A stretch of DNA of 64,000 nucleotides from Margaritifera margaritifera (taxonomy: Eukaryota > Mollusca > Bivalvia > Unionida > Margaritiferidae), in assembly GCA_029931535.1 (NCBI GenBank), contig JAQPZY010001660.1, positions 3,063,001 to 3,127,000 of the forward strand, in the 5' to 3' direction. Made by a program: the position numbers and the translations under genes. The first letter of the stretch is position 1; the number at the start of each line of letters is the position of its first letter. Below, piece by piece: positions 21,891 through 31,977 of the stretch. The notes under the pieces are model-generated. The model searched no databases. It worked only from the letters and a program-made list of their open reading frames with translations, and had not been told where the DNA came from.

Positions 21891-22922
21891 GTCCAAGATA
21901 TATGATGCCAAATGGAGAATCTTTTGTGATTGGTGTAGTAGAAAACATGTCAATCCTAGCTGTCCCTCTGTGAGTGCTGTAGCTGATTTTCTTCTCTCTC
22001 TTTTAGAAGAGAAACATTGCTCGGTCTCTACTATTAGGGGCATCGAACAGCCCTTTCCAAACTCTTAAATTCTCAGAGGGCCTGGCCATCAGCACAGACT
22101 CTCATTTGGGAGACGTAATCAGATATTCTGAATTGCAAAGACCAGTGTCTCGCTTTCTAATGCCTAAATGGAATCTCTCTTGTGTCTTGTGGTCTCGTAC
22201 GAAATACCCCTATGAGCCTTTGGGTGAAGCTTCCTTTGAGAACCTCACCCTCAAGAGTGCCTTTTTGGTTGTCTTAGCATCTGCAAGACAAAGGAGTGAA
22301 CTTCATGCCCTATCCATAGAATGGGGCTGTATCAGGTTCAATGGGAATTATGAGTCAGTTTCTCTTCTCTGTCAACCAGGTTTTTTAGCAAAAAAACAGT
22401 TTCCTTCGGTTGCACCAACACCCGATTGAGATCCCCAGTCTCAGCCGTAACTTTGCTGCGGATGATCAAGATCAACTTTTATGTCCGGTTAGGGCTTTAC
22501 GTTTTAATTTGGCAGCTTCTAGAGAGAGAAGGAAGGGTTGGAAGCATCTTTTCATTCCCATTAAAGGTTCAGCTTATATTTCAGCTTCCACCATTTCTAG
22601 GTGGAGTACATTAACTATCCAGAGAGCTTATCAGTCCCTTACTGATAGGGACCTGTCTTTCATGAAAATTAAAGCCCATGAGGTTTGTGCCATTGCTACC
22701 TCATGGGCCTATCTAACACATTCTTCTTTGGAGGATGTAATGAAAGCTGCATTTTGGCACTCTCTCACTACATTTTCTCACTGGGCCCAATTGTCGTCGC
22801 TCAGAAAGTGTCCCAGGCAGATTCCACTCCACAGTAGTTGTCTGCTCTTCTGTGAGGGTGAATATTCCTTGTGTTGTTTGTTATTCGCCGGTTGTTGGTT
22901 CATCAACCTCCCACCAAACTGA
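21880..22922 (+). pseudogene. DIRS tyrosine recombinase (copy B)
   Basis: The core-binding domain 'YDAKWRIFCDWCSRKHVNPS' begins near 21900. Three overlapping frames (to 22068, 22106-22429, 22410-22922) carry the rest, so at least two frameshifts are present. The first catalytic Arg box 'SARQRSELHAL' is intact near 22278-22310. The H-x-x-R box reads 'HEVC' with His at 22677 and Cys instead of Arg at 22686. The C-terminal 'SSLEDVMKAAFWHSLTTF' is followed by 'SHWAQ' rather than a Tyr-bearing motif. The recombinase is inactive. Confidence 0.87.
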
Positions 22923-22928
22923 CAAATT

Positions 22929-23032
22929 CAGCTATGCAATAACAACAGGTAGGCTATTACTGATTTTAAAATGTAGTTTTTTGGGGGGTAAAGCTAATTT
23001 TAATGATGTAATACCTACCTGTTGTTATTGCC
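22929..23032 (+). repeat. Internal complementary region of DIRS copy B
   Basis: The left portion is the complement of the B left tip. The right portion ('ggggggtaaagctaatttta' to 'cctgttgttattg') should be the complement of the right tip, which is missing from this copy. The ICR therefore preserves sequence of an end that has been lost. Confidence 0.85.
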
Positions 23033-23085
23033 TGATTCCCTCCTCCCACCCCGCTCTGATATCCCACTTACATATGATGCGCCCT

Positions 23086-23213
23086 CAAAAAGAATGAAGC
23101 CTACAGCGCATGTCAGAGCGTGCGCACTATATGGTCTAGTGTTCTGAAACTTACTGGTTCTCACTCATTGGGAGGACGAATTTTCATCACTCGGTTGGAG
23201 TATTTTCCCTTTC
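23086..23213 (+). repeat. Right inverted terminal repeat of DIRS copy B, truncated
   Basis: Inverted match to 18973-19098. Homology stops at about 23213, so the outer tip is absent. Confidence 0.85.
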
Positions 23214-23351
23214 TAAACCTACTTGGTAGTAGTGTCTCAAAAGAAATGCATATATTTTAGTCATCTATTTACCATGAGGAGATAATACTTGTGCTGATTT
23301 TTATTCTTGGAATTTTTTCTAAATCTACTGAGTGGATGTTGAATAGTATTG

Positions 23352-23415
23352 TTTTGTAGGTTTAATGCCATTTTTCAGCACATGATAGGCTATAAATGGT
23401 GACCAGTATACATGC
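23352..23415 (-). mobile_element. SINE 3' tail fragment
   Basis: 'ccatttttcagcacatgata' and the following 'ggctataaatgg..' are the complement of the 3' end of the SINE at 63618-63868 ('tatcatgtgctgaaaaatgg'). Confidence 0.75.
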
Positions 23416-23428
23416 ATGTGACAGAACA

Positions 23429-23648
23429 GAGAAGTCAGCTTAGGACAAATTGGGAGATTTGAAAAAATTTGATGTGGAGTTTTGACTTCAAAAGAGGGAG
23501 CATTTTCAATGAGAATGGCACATTTTTCATTGCGGCACATGTCTTTGACTTTCTTATCCAAATGAGGACCCAAAGCTTCGGTAACTATGCGAGTAGTTTT
23601 CGTCCATTTGTATGCGAACTTTTGTGTGATATCTGAGTCAGGGAACAT
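23429..23648 (-). pseudogene. hAT-associated / DUF4371-like protein fragment
   Basis: A minus-strand frame begins with Met at 23648 and reads 'MFPDSDITQKFAYKWTKTT', then 'EALGPHLDKKVKDMCRNEK'. This resembles the region of hAT-related, DUF4371-type proteins, common in invertebrate genomes, in which 'FPDS.IA..F.C.RTK' precedes the RNase H-like core. The recognisable part is about 55 codons. The frame then runs into the SINE tail at 23415 and ends near 23325. No flanking TIRs are visible. The family call rests on memory of the motif and should be searched. Confidence 0.45.
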
Positions 23649-23692
23649 TATTTTAGCTAGATATGAAAAATGAGCTGCTGCCTTAAATGGGA

Positions 23693-23880
23693 GTTTAATA
23701 GCAGCAATACCTTACCCATCGCTATTACGCAGCCAATTACTTTTTCGTGTCAAAAAATCTTGGCTGTTTGATGTGAATACATCCTTCCACAGAGTGGAGA
23801 ATTGTCAATCAGACATGATCCACTCCTACATCTTGCTGCGCCTGCGCAGAAACAGTCATCTTTTTCAAGGACGCCATGTT
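23693..23880 (+). repeat. Left terminal repeat of DIRS copy C
   Basis: It aligns with 4724-4910 of copy A, sharing 'ttactttttcgtgtc', 'gatgtgaatacatcc' and 'caaggacgccat'. Its first ~35 bases are complemented at 27003-27045. Confidence 0.88.
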
Positions 23881-24129
23881 AATGGTTGTATCGTTTATAA
23901 AACGTGACCAGAGTAAAATTGCTTGTTGCAGGTTTAAACCACATTCGGTTCTTCCTGCAGCGGTATTTTATCTAGTGTTACATTCATCCATCTTGTCTTC
24001 TGTTTTTATGCTGGTAACCCCTGCCCCTTTTTCAGTAATTAGTTCTGGAAAGGTCTTCTTGGGTTACCAAGTTGTATCCCACCCTTTAGGTTTAGAGTAC
24101 ACCTGTCTTATTTTTCAAAATACAATTGG

Positions 24130-24613
24130 TACACAGGTAAGTCTTGTGTGTTAAGTTATAACACAACATAGGCCCTACCTCAATTAATAGAAATTTTTAA
24201 TTCCCTTAATTAAATAATTGATCAAACATAAATTTGGTGTTTTTTCTATTTCATCATTGTATTTTAATACCACAATGATGCGTCGCATTGTTATTGTGTG
24301 TATCTGCATTGCTCCTAGAGAACAATAAAGGAAATTTCTGAACAAGTGAATCATTGTTTACCATTGTGCAAATACACTGGGGTGTATATAGCACCTAGTA
24401 CATACAAACAGGTGAGTTTCACATGTGAAAAAAATTCAATATTATTGTTCTTTTTATGATAACTTTTCAATTCAGAGAACAATTGCTTACCTTGTGCAAA
24501 TACACTGGGGTGTTATAGCACGTACATACGAACAGATGAGTTTCACATGTGAAAATAATACAGTATTGTTATTATTATTGTTCTCTTTCAGATAACATTT
24601 ATTTCAGAGAACA
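24130..24613 (+). promoter_or_regulatory. DIRS C leader with splice-site-like signals and a duplicated cassette
   Basis: The donor 'ACAG|GTAAGT' at 24136/24137 matches the one in copy A. Two ~128-bp cassettes follow. The first has a donor 'ACAG|GTGAGT' at 24411/24412 and an acceptor 'caattcag' ending at 24475. The second has a mutated donor ('cagatgag') and an acceptor 'ttctctttcag' ending at 24591. A final 'atttcag' ends at 24607, 6 bases before the gag ATG at 24614. Confidence 0.55.
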
Positions 24614-26360
24614 ATGTCAGGACAGTCTGTAGGAAAGTGTGGCCACAAGAAAGGCCCTTGGGACACTCACTCAGACTGCCTCACATGTTTAAAGTGTACA
24701 TGTAAGAATCATTGTACCTTTTGCACAAAATGACTAATGAAGTCTGAAATCTAGCTGATTCCAGATGTACATATAGAGGACAGAGGAAACGCCAATCCCC
24801 CTCCGTCTGAATTTTCAGGTTTTTCTCTTACAGAGCCTCAGGAAGGAACACACTGTAAGAAGACTAGTTCTTCAGCTCGGAAGAACACTCCCAGGTCCCA
24901 GGAACCTATGGGACCAGTCTCATCGGAGACAGGTAAGACCCCTCCTGTAGGAGGGAGTGAATGTTCATACCAGTCGCTGACATACACCAGTCATCACTCA
25001 GAGGCCTCATGGTACGGGAATAGGGATCAGACCAAGATCCCCCTCTCTCCACTTTACCAGCATACCCTGAACAGGATTGGGAGTCTGCCCAGCAGGTCCA
25101 GACTAGGGAAGGGGATCGGATTGGTATCCCCACCCCCCTTTCCTATTATTCCAATGAATCCATACAGGATGTGTGGTCCTCCACCTCAGGGTAATTGGTC
25201 CCTTATTGCCTCCTTGGGTACTGGACCCTGGACCCAGAGTAGAGGTTATGCCACTGCTCGTGTCCCGCTACCATCTCCATGACAAGTGACATCCACCAGG
25301 AAGGCTTGAGGCATACCATCATCCACGAAAGACAAGCGGTCTCGTCTTCATCATGGAACTTATAGAACACAGAGCCCCTACTCACCACGAAGGACATCGT
25401 GATGCCCAGCCACTCTCCTGGTCGAAGTATTCTAGATGATGATGCATTATCTGTCCTCATTGACTCCAATAAGTTTGAGGTAGAAACAGCTCAATCAAGG
25501 CCTCCTGTCCAGCCCACCAGCTCCTCTCAGTTGGATAAAGAGGAGGAGATCTGGTCTTTTGATAAGGCGGTAAATGAAGTGTACTGCCTACTGCCTGTAG
25601 ACTTGTGCCCTAAACCATTCGGCGCACAGCCCAAGAAGGTCCTTTCCATCTTGGAAAAGATCTCCGAGACTCAACCACAGCCTTCTTCCACATTCCTCAG
25701 TGATAGAGGAAATATTACAGAGGTTCTACACAGGCCAAGACATTGCTCAATGGCATAGATGGTGAATTGTGCCTCCCTCTACCCTGAGACCTATGGTCTC
25801 TGCATCTAGTTACCGGGTACATTCCCTGAAGTGGCCCATAAGATGTGTCCCAAGTGGATCTTACAACTGGAGCATGGGCACTCCTTTCCATTAAAACAAT
25901 TGAAGCCATTGAACAGAAAGTCTGGCTTCCGGTCACTATAGCTTCCCATGCTGACCTCTTCTCTGCTACTTCGTTTAGTATGCTGAAGAAGGCCGCTCTG
26001 AACCCAAATGTATTACAATGCATGCTGAAAGCTGTGGCCAAGACATCCCGGCATTCTCTTTCTGTCACAATGGCTTTATCGACACAACTTCTACACATCT
26101 ACCGTTGCTGTTGCACTGAACTCCTAGATGGTCTTACTTAACCATAGTAAAGACCTTCTAAGGGCTGCTCCATTGGAAGCCAAGGCCCTCTTCGGAGGAC
26201 TCATCCCGCCCGTGGCTTCACAAGATTTGAAGGATCATCAACATAGATCCTTCACTTCTGCTTCTGGCCCATCACAATCAGCCAGGAAGAGTACTAAGGG
26301 GCCACCCGCTGAATTCTTCAAACAGATGCAGCCCCAGTCCAATGCACAACCTCAGTGAGA
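24614..26360 (+). pseudogene. DIRS gag-like ORF1, decayed (copy C)
   Basis: The ATG at 24614 opens a clean N-terminus with a Cys/His-rich motif ('GKCGHKKGPWDTHSDCLTC', then 'CKNHCTFC') that ends at a stop (TGA) near 24731. Later fragments in separate frames cover 24908-25282, 25399-25758 ('RSILDDDALSVLID', 'EEEIWSFDKAVNEV'), 25845-26141 and 26128-26358 ('LLRAAPLEAKALFGGLIPP'). The order matches copy A, which lacks parts of the 25560-25700 segment. Its role in live elements is presumed to be the structural particle protein. Confidence 0.78.
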
Positions 26361-26379
26361 CCTCTTCTTCATCAGTCAA

Positions 26380-26875
26380 ACCCTTGGCGTGGAAGTCACC
26401 AAGAGCCTCTAGGAGGAAGTTCTCCAACCCACCTTTCTTTCCCAAAGAAGGAGGTGGGAGGATGGCCCTGGGGACTCACACCCACTCCTGCTGTGCATTC
26501 CTCTCCCAAACGTCCCCATGGTGCTCATCTAGGCCTCTTTTCAGAGGCCTGGTCAAGCATCACGGATGATGGGTGGGTCCTTTCTATTGTGAGCGAGGGT
26601 TACCAACTTCAGTTTTGGGAACAACCCCCACTGTCAAGAACCCCCAATATTTTTTCATCAGTCCAATCTGGTGAAATTAAGGTAAGAGGTGCACACCCTT
26701 TTGCAGAAGGTGGCAGTCGAGAGGGTCCTGAACGATGAGTCTCCTGCATTCTACTCTCGAATCTTCAAGGCAGCATTTTGGCAGTCCCATACTACCTTTA
26801 CTTCTACCTACGCTTGTTCGCACAACAAAGCACAGGCATTTTTTTTCTCCGGGACCCATAGTTGCAGCACAATAT
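26380..26875 (+). pseudogene. RT start fused to YR end by deletion (copy C)
   Basis: A frame from 26355 to 26738 covers the RT N-terminal region ('SITDDGWVLSIVSEGYQLQF'). The fingers continue to 'SPAFYSRIF' at about 26738-26766. The next codons read 'KAAFWQSHTTFTSTY', which is the YR C-terminus found at about 10600 in copy A. Some 2.2 kb is therefore missing relative to A, including the RT palm, RNase H, the connector and most of the YR. A Tyr is present in the expected nucleophile area, but without the rest of the domain it is meaningless. Confidence 0.85.
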
Positions 26876-27002
26876 AGTATGTGGCCCAGAGGGGCACCAA
26901 CAATTTGTAAGTGGATCACTCCCTCAAATGGTGAGTACTTTCCATTTTTCTCTGTTTTGGATCAGTTTAACACATCAGCCTAACCACCTAACTGACAAAT
27001 TC

Positions 27003-27095
27003 AGCTGCGTAATAGCGATGGGTAAGATATTGCTGCTATTAAAATGTAATTTTTCTTTGGGGGGGGGGAGGGGTAAAACTAATTTCAATCATGCA
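27003..27095 (+). repeat. Internal complementary region of DIRS copy C
   Basis: 'gctgcgtaatagcgatgggt' onward is the complement of the C left tip. After 'ctattaaaatgtaa' comes a G run and 'ggtaaaactaatttcaatca', corresponding to the right tip that this copy has lost. Confidence 0.85.
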
Positions 27096-27552
27096 TTGGG
27101 AGGTAATGCACACTTAGACATCTCGACAAACTTTAAACACAGAGTCCAAACCGACCCTGTTTTATGCTGATTAAGCTCTTTACTAATCCAACCATAATCA
27201 ATTAATCTCTTTAATCCTTTCAGAATTACTTCTGATCGCACATAGTATAATCCATGTCAACAAACTTCAAACACTGAAGCCAACCAACCCTGCCAATAGA
27301 ATCAAAGGGATGTAAATTGTTTTATGCTGCCTGAAATTAGCAACTAAATCATCTTGCCCCGTTTAAGCCAGTTCACAGTCACATGATCACAGGCAGTTTT
27401 ACTGTAAATATACTACACTGAAGCAAGGTGTGACAACAATGGAAAATTTTTTTTTTAAATTCAATAATAATTTTGTGTACACAGGAGATTTCAGTTAGGG
27501 ATGGGAGACGCCCCTCATCTCGGGAGGAAAACCCTCCCATCCGGGAGGTTCA
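27096..27552. other. Unassigned DNA with a diverged internal duplication
   Basis: Two related stretches, 'catctcgacaaactttaaac' at about 27119 and 'catgtcaacaaacttcaaac' at about 27253, with 'gttttatgctg' following each, suggest an old tandem repeat. No gene is seen. Confidence 0.4.
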
Positions 27553-27742
27553 CATGTATGAGTATATTTGTTGGAGGACAAATCCGGGAAGAACCACTGA
27601 CCCACAGGAAGCTATATACTGGCAAGCTTTCTCACATACCCGCATTAGCCAAGCCGAGACTCGAACCCACATGGACATATGTGATCTGTGAGTGGTCTGT
27701 ACAGGCGAGCACCTTGGACCACTCAGTCACCCGGGGCCCCCT
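27553..27742 (-). mobile_element. tRNA-derived SINE, 3' truncated
   Basis: On the minus strand it starts 'ggggccccgggtgactgagt', carries a B-box-like 'gggttcgagtctc' and continues through 'gagaaagcttgccagtata'. It matches the SINEs at 41461 and 63618 and lacks the 3' end. Confidence 0.8.
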
Positions 27743-27754
27743 GATGTTATGTAG

Positions 27755-28915
27755 AGAAATTTGCTTCTAAATTGTATAATTTTTAAATTTGTTTCATCGA
27801 ATCCAAAAACAATAGAATTTTTTTGGATGCTTTTTCCTGTAGCTGGCATGAGTTTGGACCTTACAATTTCATCCTTTCTGCTTAGTAGGGAAAATTATGA
27901 ATAAGACTATGAGTGACAAAATTGACAAAACACTTATGACAATTCCATATTGGCCATCTCAGCCTTGGTTTCCTCTACTTATGGCTTGTATTGTTGATAT
28001 TCCTGCCAGGTTACTTCGACACAAGGACCTGCTTCTACTCCCACACTCCAGAGAGATACATCCTCTAAAGGAAAAGTTGAAGTTGGTAGGTGTGGTTGTA
28101 TCAAAGCAAACATCTAAAGTAGAATTCTGGACAAAGCTATTGAACTCGTATGCAATTCCTGGGGTTCTGTTGGGAAAAACAATCCCAATAATGCATCACA
28201 AGCATAGTTGTGGCATACTAGTGTTGTCTTGTATCCCTTGGTATATCATATAGTGTTGTAAACAGGCACAAGTCCATGCTGTTACAAACTCTACAATTAC
28301 TAGGTCAGAACTGGTGTTCTCGACCACTTTTAATTACAAGGTTTATGAGAGGTATTTTCATTATAAATACACCTCAAACAAGGTATGCATTCACTTGGGA
28401 TGTTGGTCAAGTGCTCAGATATTTAACTAATTTATTTTCCCTGCAGAATGTAGATTTTAAGTTGCTATCATTTAAAACAATGGCCCTCCTAGCACTTCGA
28501 CAGAAGCAAGGGCATATACATTTATTGCCATGCATATTCATAATGTATGTATAGCAAATAAGGATATTCATTTTTATTTCTCTACTTTACTTAAAACTTC
28601 CAGCGAAGGGAAGAGATTTTCTTTAAAAAAATCCGTCATTTTCCAGAGGAAAGAGTTTGTCCTATGCACACACTTTTAAAGCAATTACAAGTAGCACATT
28701 AGCAAGGTGGATCAAAGCAGTGCTACAAATGCCACACATTGATATCCAGTATTTTAAAGCTCATTCATATCACTCGACTTCAACATCCACAACCCATAGG
28801 GGAGGATGTTCCACGTCGGGAAATTCTTAGAATAGCGGATTGGTCCTTGGCCAAGAATTTTCACAAATTCACAAAAAAGAACATTGTACAAGCAGTTTTA
28901 AAAATGAAATGACTG
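27755..28915 (+). pseudogene. RNase H-connector and tyrosine recombinase of a second YR lineage
   Basis: The start reads 'KFASKLYNF' and 'FLDAFSCSWHEF' (about 27763-27860), the equivalent of 'LFATRLNN..VDTFRINYD' in copy B. It continues as 'IPYWPSQPWFPLLMACIVDI' at 27940-28000. A YR core-binding region follows ('YAFTWDVGQVLRYLTNLF', about 28381-28437; 'SFKTMALLALRQKQGH'). The C-terminal half contains 'TLARWIKAVLQ' and 'YFKAHSYHSTST'; the H-x-x-R box is H-S-Y-H (28762-28773), so the Arg is lost. After a frameshift, 'ILRIADWSLAKNFHKFTKKN' has Thr where the Tyr nucleophile is expected. It is dead, and the wording differs from DIRS copies A-C. Confidence 0.72.
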
Positions 28916-30055
28916 TGTTGAATTTTAGCGTTTTTGTTGTCTTTCGTTAAACATGCTGATTTATACATGCAAATCCTGGCCTCCTACTTACTCTTATAAT
29001 GCCCCCCATCAATCACATCTAAAGTATACTTGGATGGGGGCCCATTTTCTTAGGTAATGTTACTTGCAGTGTTATATACTTTTGTGTTGATAGACTGTGG
29101 TATTGTTTTCAATCATATTTTAATCATTTGAAAAATAGGTTACTGTGACTTGTATTTCATACTTCATTGTCTTCTCTTTAAAGTTTGTTTCATATTAGTG
29201 TCTTTTGCACTATTGACTTTACAGGTAACTGTGTAGGTCTGTTTATTGATCATGGTGAGCAGTAATAATGAAAATCCCCAGTTAGAGAATGCTTTGTTTG
29301 TATTACCTCATTCACCTACTTGCTGAAATTCTAATACAGAACTGCCAAGTTAATTGTGCCCAAAAGATAAGCAATGCCATTAGCTGGGTTTTATGATGCT
29401 AAACCTTGATTATGAAAAACAAGTTTAAAAGTATATTGCATAACAAGATAGGATTTCTTTAGAAATAGAAACAAAATTGGTGTTGATCAGGTGTTAACAG
29501 TTGGCATTGGTGTATACACAAGCTGTGCTGTCTTGTGACAGCTCTTGTAAAGGATAAGGTAATGAGCCAGAGTATTTTTTTTTTTTTCAATGGTAATTAA
29601 AAGGCTAGGCAGACTAAATTTTACAGCTCCAATGAGCAGGGATCTTGAATCTATAGGTGCCAGTTTAGACAGGTTGCACTGTATAGCCCTTGAGTGCCTA
29701 GCCATAGCAGAGGTTGAGATTAGAAAAAGCATTTGAGGGCTCTGTTGCCAAGAAACATCTTGATAAAGAGCATAGGTTTATTGAAAAACATGCATAATAT
29801 CAGTTTCCCTTGGATTATTAAGTTTTAATAATATTTACTCTGCATTATCTTAAATTTTTATATACTTCAGTTATTGCTATTATTTTTTTGTCGGATTTAC
29901 AAACAATTCAAAAAAAAAAATTAAATATAATTTTCAGTTCTTTCTTAACTATGAACATTGGCAGATTTATAATGAGAAAACGTTTTCAATACAAAAAGGT
30001 ACAAAAGTGATAATAATTACAGAATAATGGTCTAAGAAAAATTTGAGATGCAATA
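28916..30055. other. Unassigned AT-rich DNA
   Basis: No gene is supported. Near 29650-29685 the complement of 'ccagtttagacaggttgcac' resembles the tip of TA-targeting elements ('CAGTG.AACCTGTCT'), like those at 52208 and 59702, but I could not find a partner end. Confidence 0.4.
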
Positions 30056-31206
30056 AATATACTACCTACTTAAACAGATTACAGATGAGATGGTACATAC
30101 CGGCTTTACAGATTACAGGTGATATGGTACATACTTACCAGTAATAGAGATTACAGGGATATGGTACATACTTACTGGTTATACAGATTACTGGTGATAT
30201 GTACATCATACCGGTACTTACAGGTTATATATTACATGTTTACTGGTACATGTAATACAGATTACAAACAATAATGTACATACTTACCTGGTATACATGT
30301 TACAGGTGATATGTTACATAATTACTGGTAATACAGATTACAGATGATAAGGTACAGACTTGCCTGTTATACAGATTACAGATGATATGGTACATACCAG
30401 TTATACAGATTGTGATATGGTACATAATGGTAATTTGCAATAATACAGTTTACAGATGATATGGTACATACTTAGCAATAATACAGTTTACAGATGATAT
30501 GGTACATACTTAGCAATAATATAGTTTACAGATAATATGGTACATACTTAGCAATAATACAGTTTACAGATGATATGGTACATACTTAGCAATAATATAG
30601 TTTACAGATGATATGGTACATACTTAGCAATAATACAGTTTACAGATGCTATGGTACATACTTAGCAATAATACAGTTTACAGATGATATGGTACATACT
30701 TAGCAATAATACAGTTTACAGATGATATGGTACACACTTAGCAATAATACAGATTACAGATGATATGGTACATACCAGTTATACAGATTACAGGTGATAT
30801 GGTACATACTAGTTATACAGATTACAGATGATATGGTACATACCAGTTATATAGATTGCAGATGATATGGTACATACCAGTTATACAGATTACAGATGAT
30901 ATGGTACATACCAGTTATATAGATTACAGATGATATGGTACATACCAGTTATACATATTACAGGTGATATGGTACATACCAGTTATACAGATAACAGATG
31001 ATATGGTACATACCAGTTATACAGATTACAGATGATATGGTACATACCAGTTATACAGATTACAGGTGATATGGTACATACCAGTTATACAGATTACAAG
31101 TGATATGGTACATAATGGTAATTAGCAATAATGCAGATTACAGATGATATGGTACATACTTAGCAAAAATACAGTTTACAGATGATATGGTACATACTTA
31201 CCTTAG
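30056..31206 (+). repeat. Minisatellite with 34- and 38-bp unit classes, about 32 units
   Basis: All units share 'ttacagatgatatggtacat'. The 34-bp class continues 'accagttatacaga' and the 38-bp class 'acttagcaataatacag'. The classes occur in blocks: diverged units to about 30430, 38-bp units to about 30760, 34-bp units to about 31100, then 38-bp units again. Confidence 0.9.
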
Positions 31207-31946
31207 AAAGTTAACTCAAATATATATCCATATTTTGCCTTTTATTCAAGTTTTGATGTCATTATATATGTATGGAATTACAGATATGCTTAAAATGACA
31301 TAATGATTTTTTTATTTCTTAAAAAGTGGCTAGAAATTCAGATGTCAACTACATATCACTCAGATATACATGGGCCACATGACCTTGTACCGCTGTGATA
31401 GGCTACATGTACTTAGGGCCACATGACCTTGTACTGCTGCGAGAGGCTACATGTACTATAGGTGGACAATGACTTTGGAACAGAACTATTTATGTCATAG
31501 TAGTAGAACAGTTTGTTGTTACAATCAAACTTTCTGCTCCATGTTTTGGCTGTGCATTAGTAAAAAGCCATAGTTATCAGCATACATTATGATTTAAATA
31601 GGGAATATTTCACTTTTTTAATTTGATAATGAGCTGTCTGTTCGGGATCACTCTTCTTGACCACAAAAATCAAATGGTGTTCTTCCAAATATGGTTGAGG
31701 CAGGGAACTAGTTAAATTACATTGTACCATTTACTGTAGCTACAAGACAGTTTTCACTCCTATTGCAATGTTCATCTTAATATGTAAGATAAGGTCAGTA
31801 CCCATGTATGAAATTGATTGATCAAGTCTGAATACAAGTTTCTTAGCACCCAATGTCCGCATTGTATAGTCAGTCAAAATATCAGTTCTATCAGAAATGT
31901 ACGGTGTGTGTGTATATATGTATGTATGTGTGTGTGTGTATGTATG

Positions 31947-31977
<31 letters not shown>

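Larger units (their letters stand above)
18917..23213 (+). mobile_element. DIRS-type YR retrotransposon, copy B (second subfamily, internally deleted)
   Basis: The left terminal repeat (about 18917-19098) pairs with 23086-23213 in inverted orientation. The internal complementary region lies at 22929-23032. Terminal sequences ('cctacctgttgttattgc', 'ccaaccgagtga') differ from copies A and C, so B belongs to another subfamily. An internal deletion joins gag to the RT thumb near 20545-20600, removing the end of gag and nearly all RT. The outermost ~90 bp of the right end is absent: homology stops at 'ttttccctttct'. RNase H and YR frames are much better kept than in A. Confidence 0.88.
23693..27095 (+). 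mobile_element. DIRS-type YR retrotransposon, copy C (internally deleted, right end lost)
   Basis: The left end ('tttaatagcagcaatacc') and terminal repeat ('gatgtgaatacatcc', 'gcgcctgcgca') place C in the same subfamily as A. Leader, gag and the start of RT are present, then a deletion fuses RT directly to the YR C-terminus near 26765. The internal complementary region (27003-27095) follows, and homology stops at 'atgca', so the right terminal repeat is missing. Confidence 0.88.
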
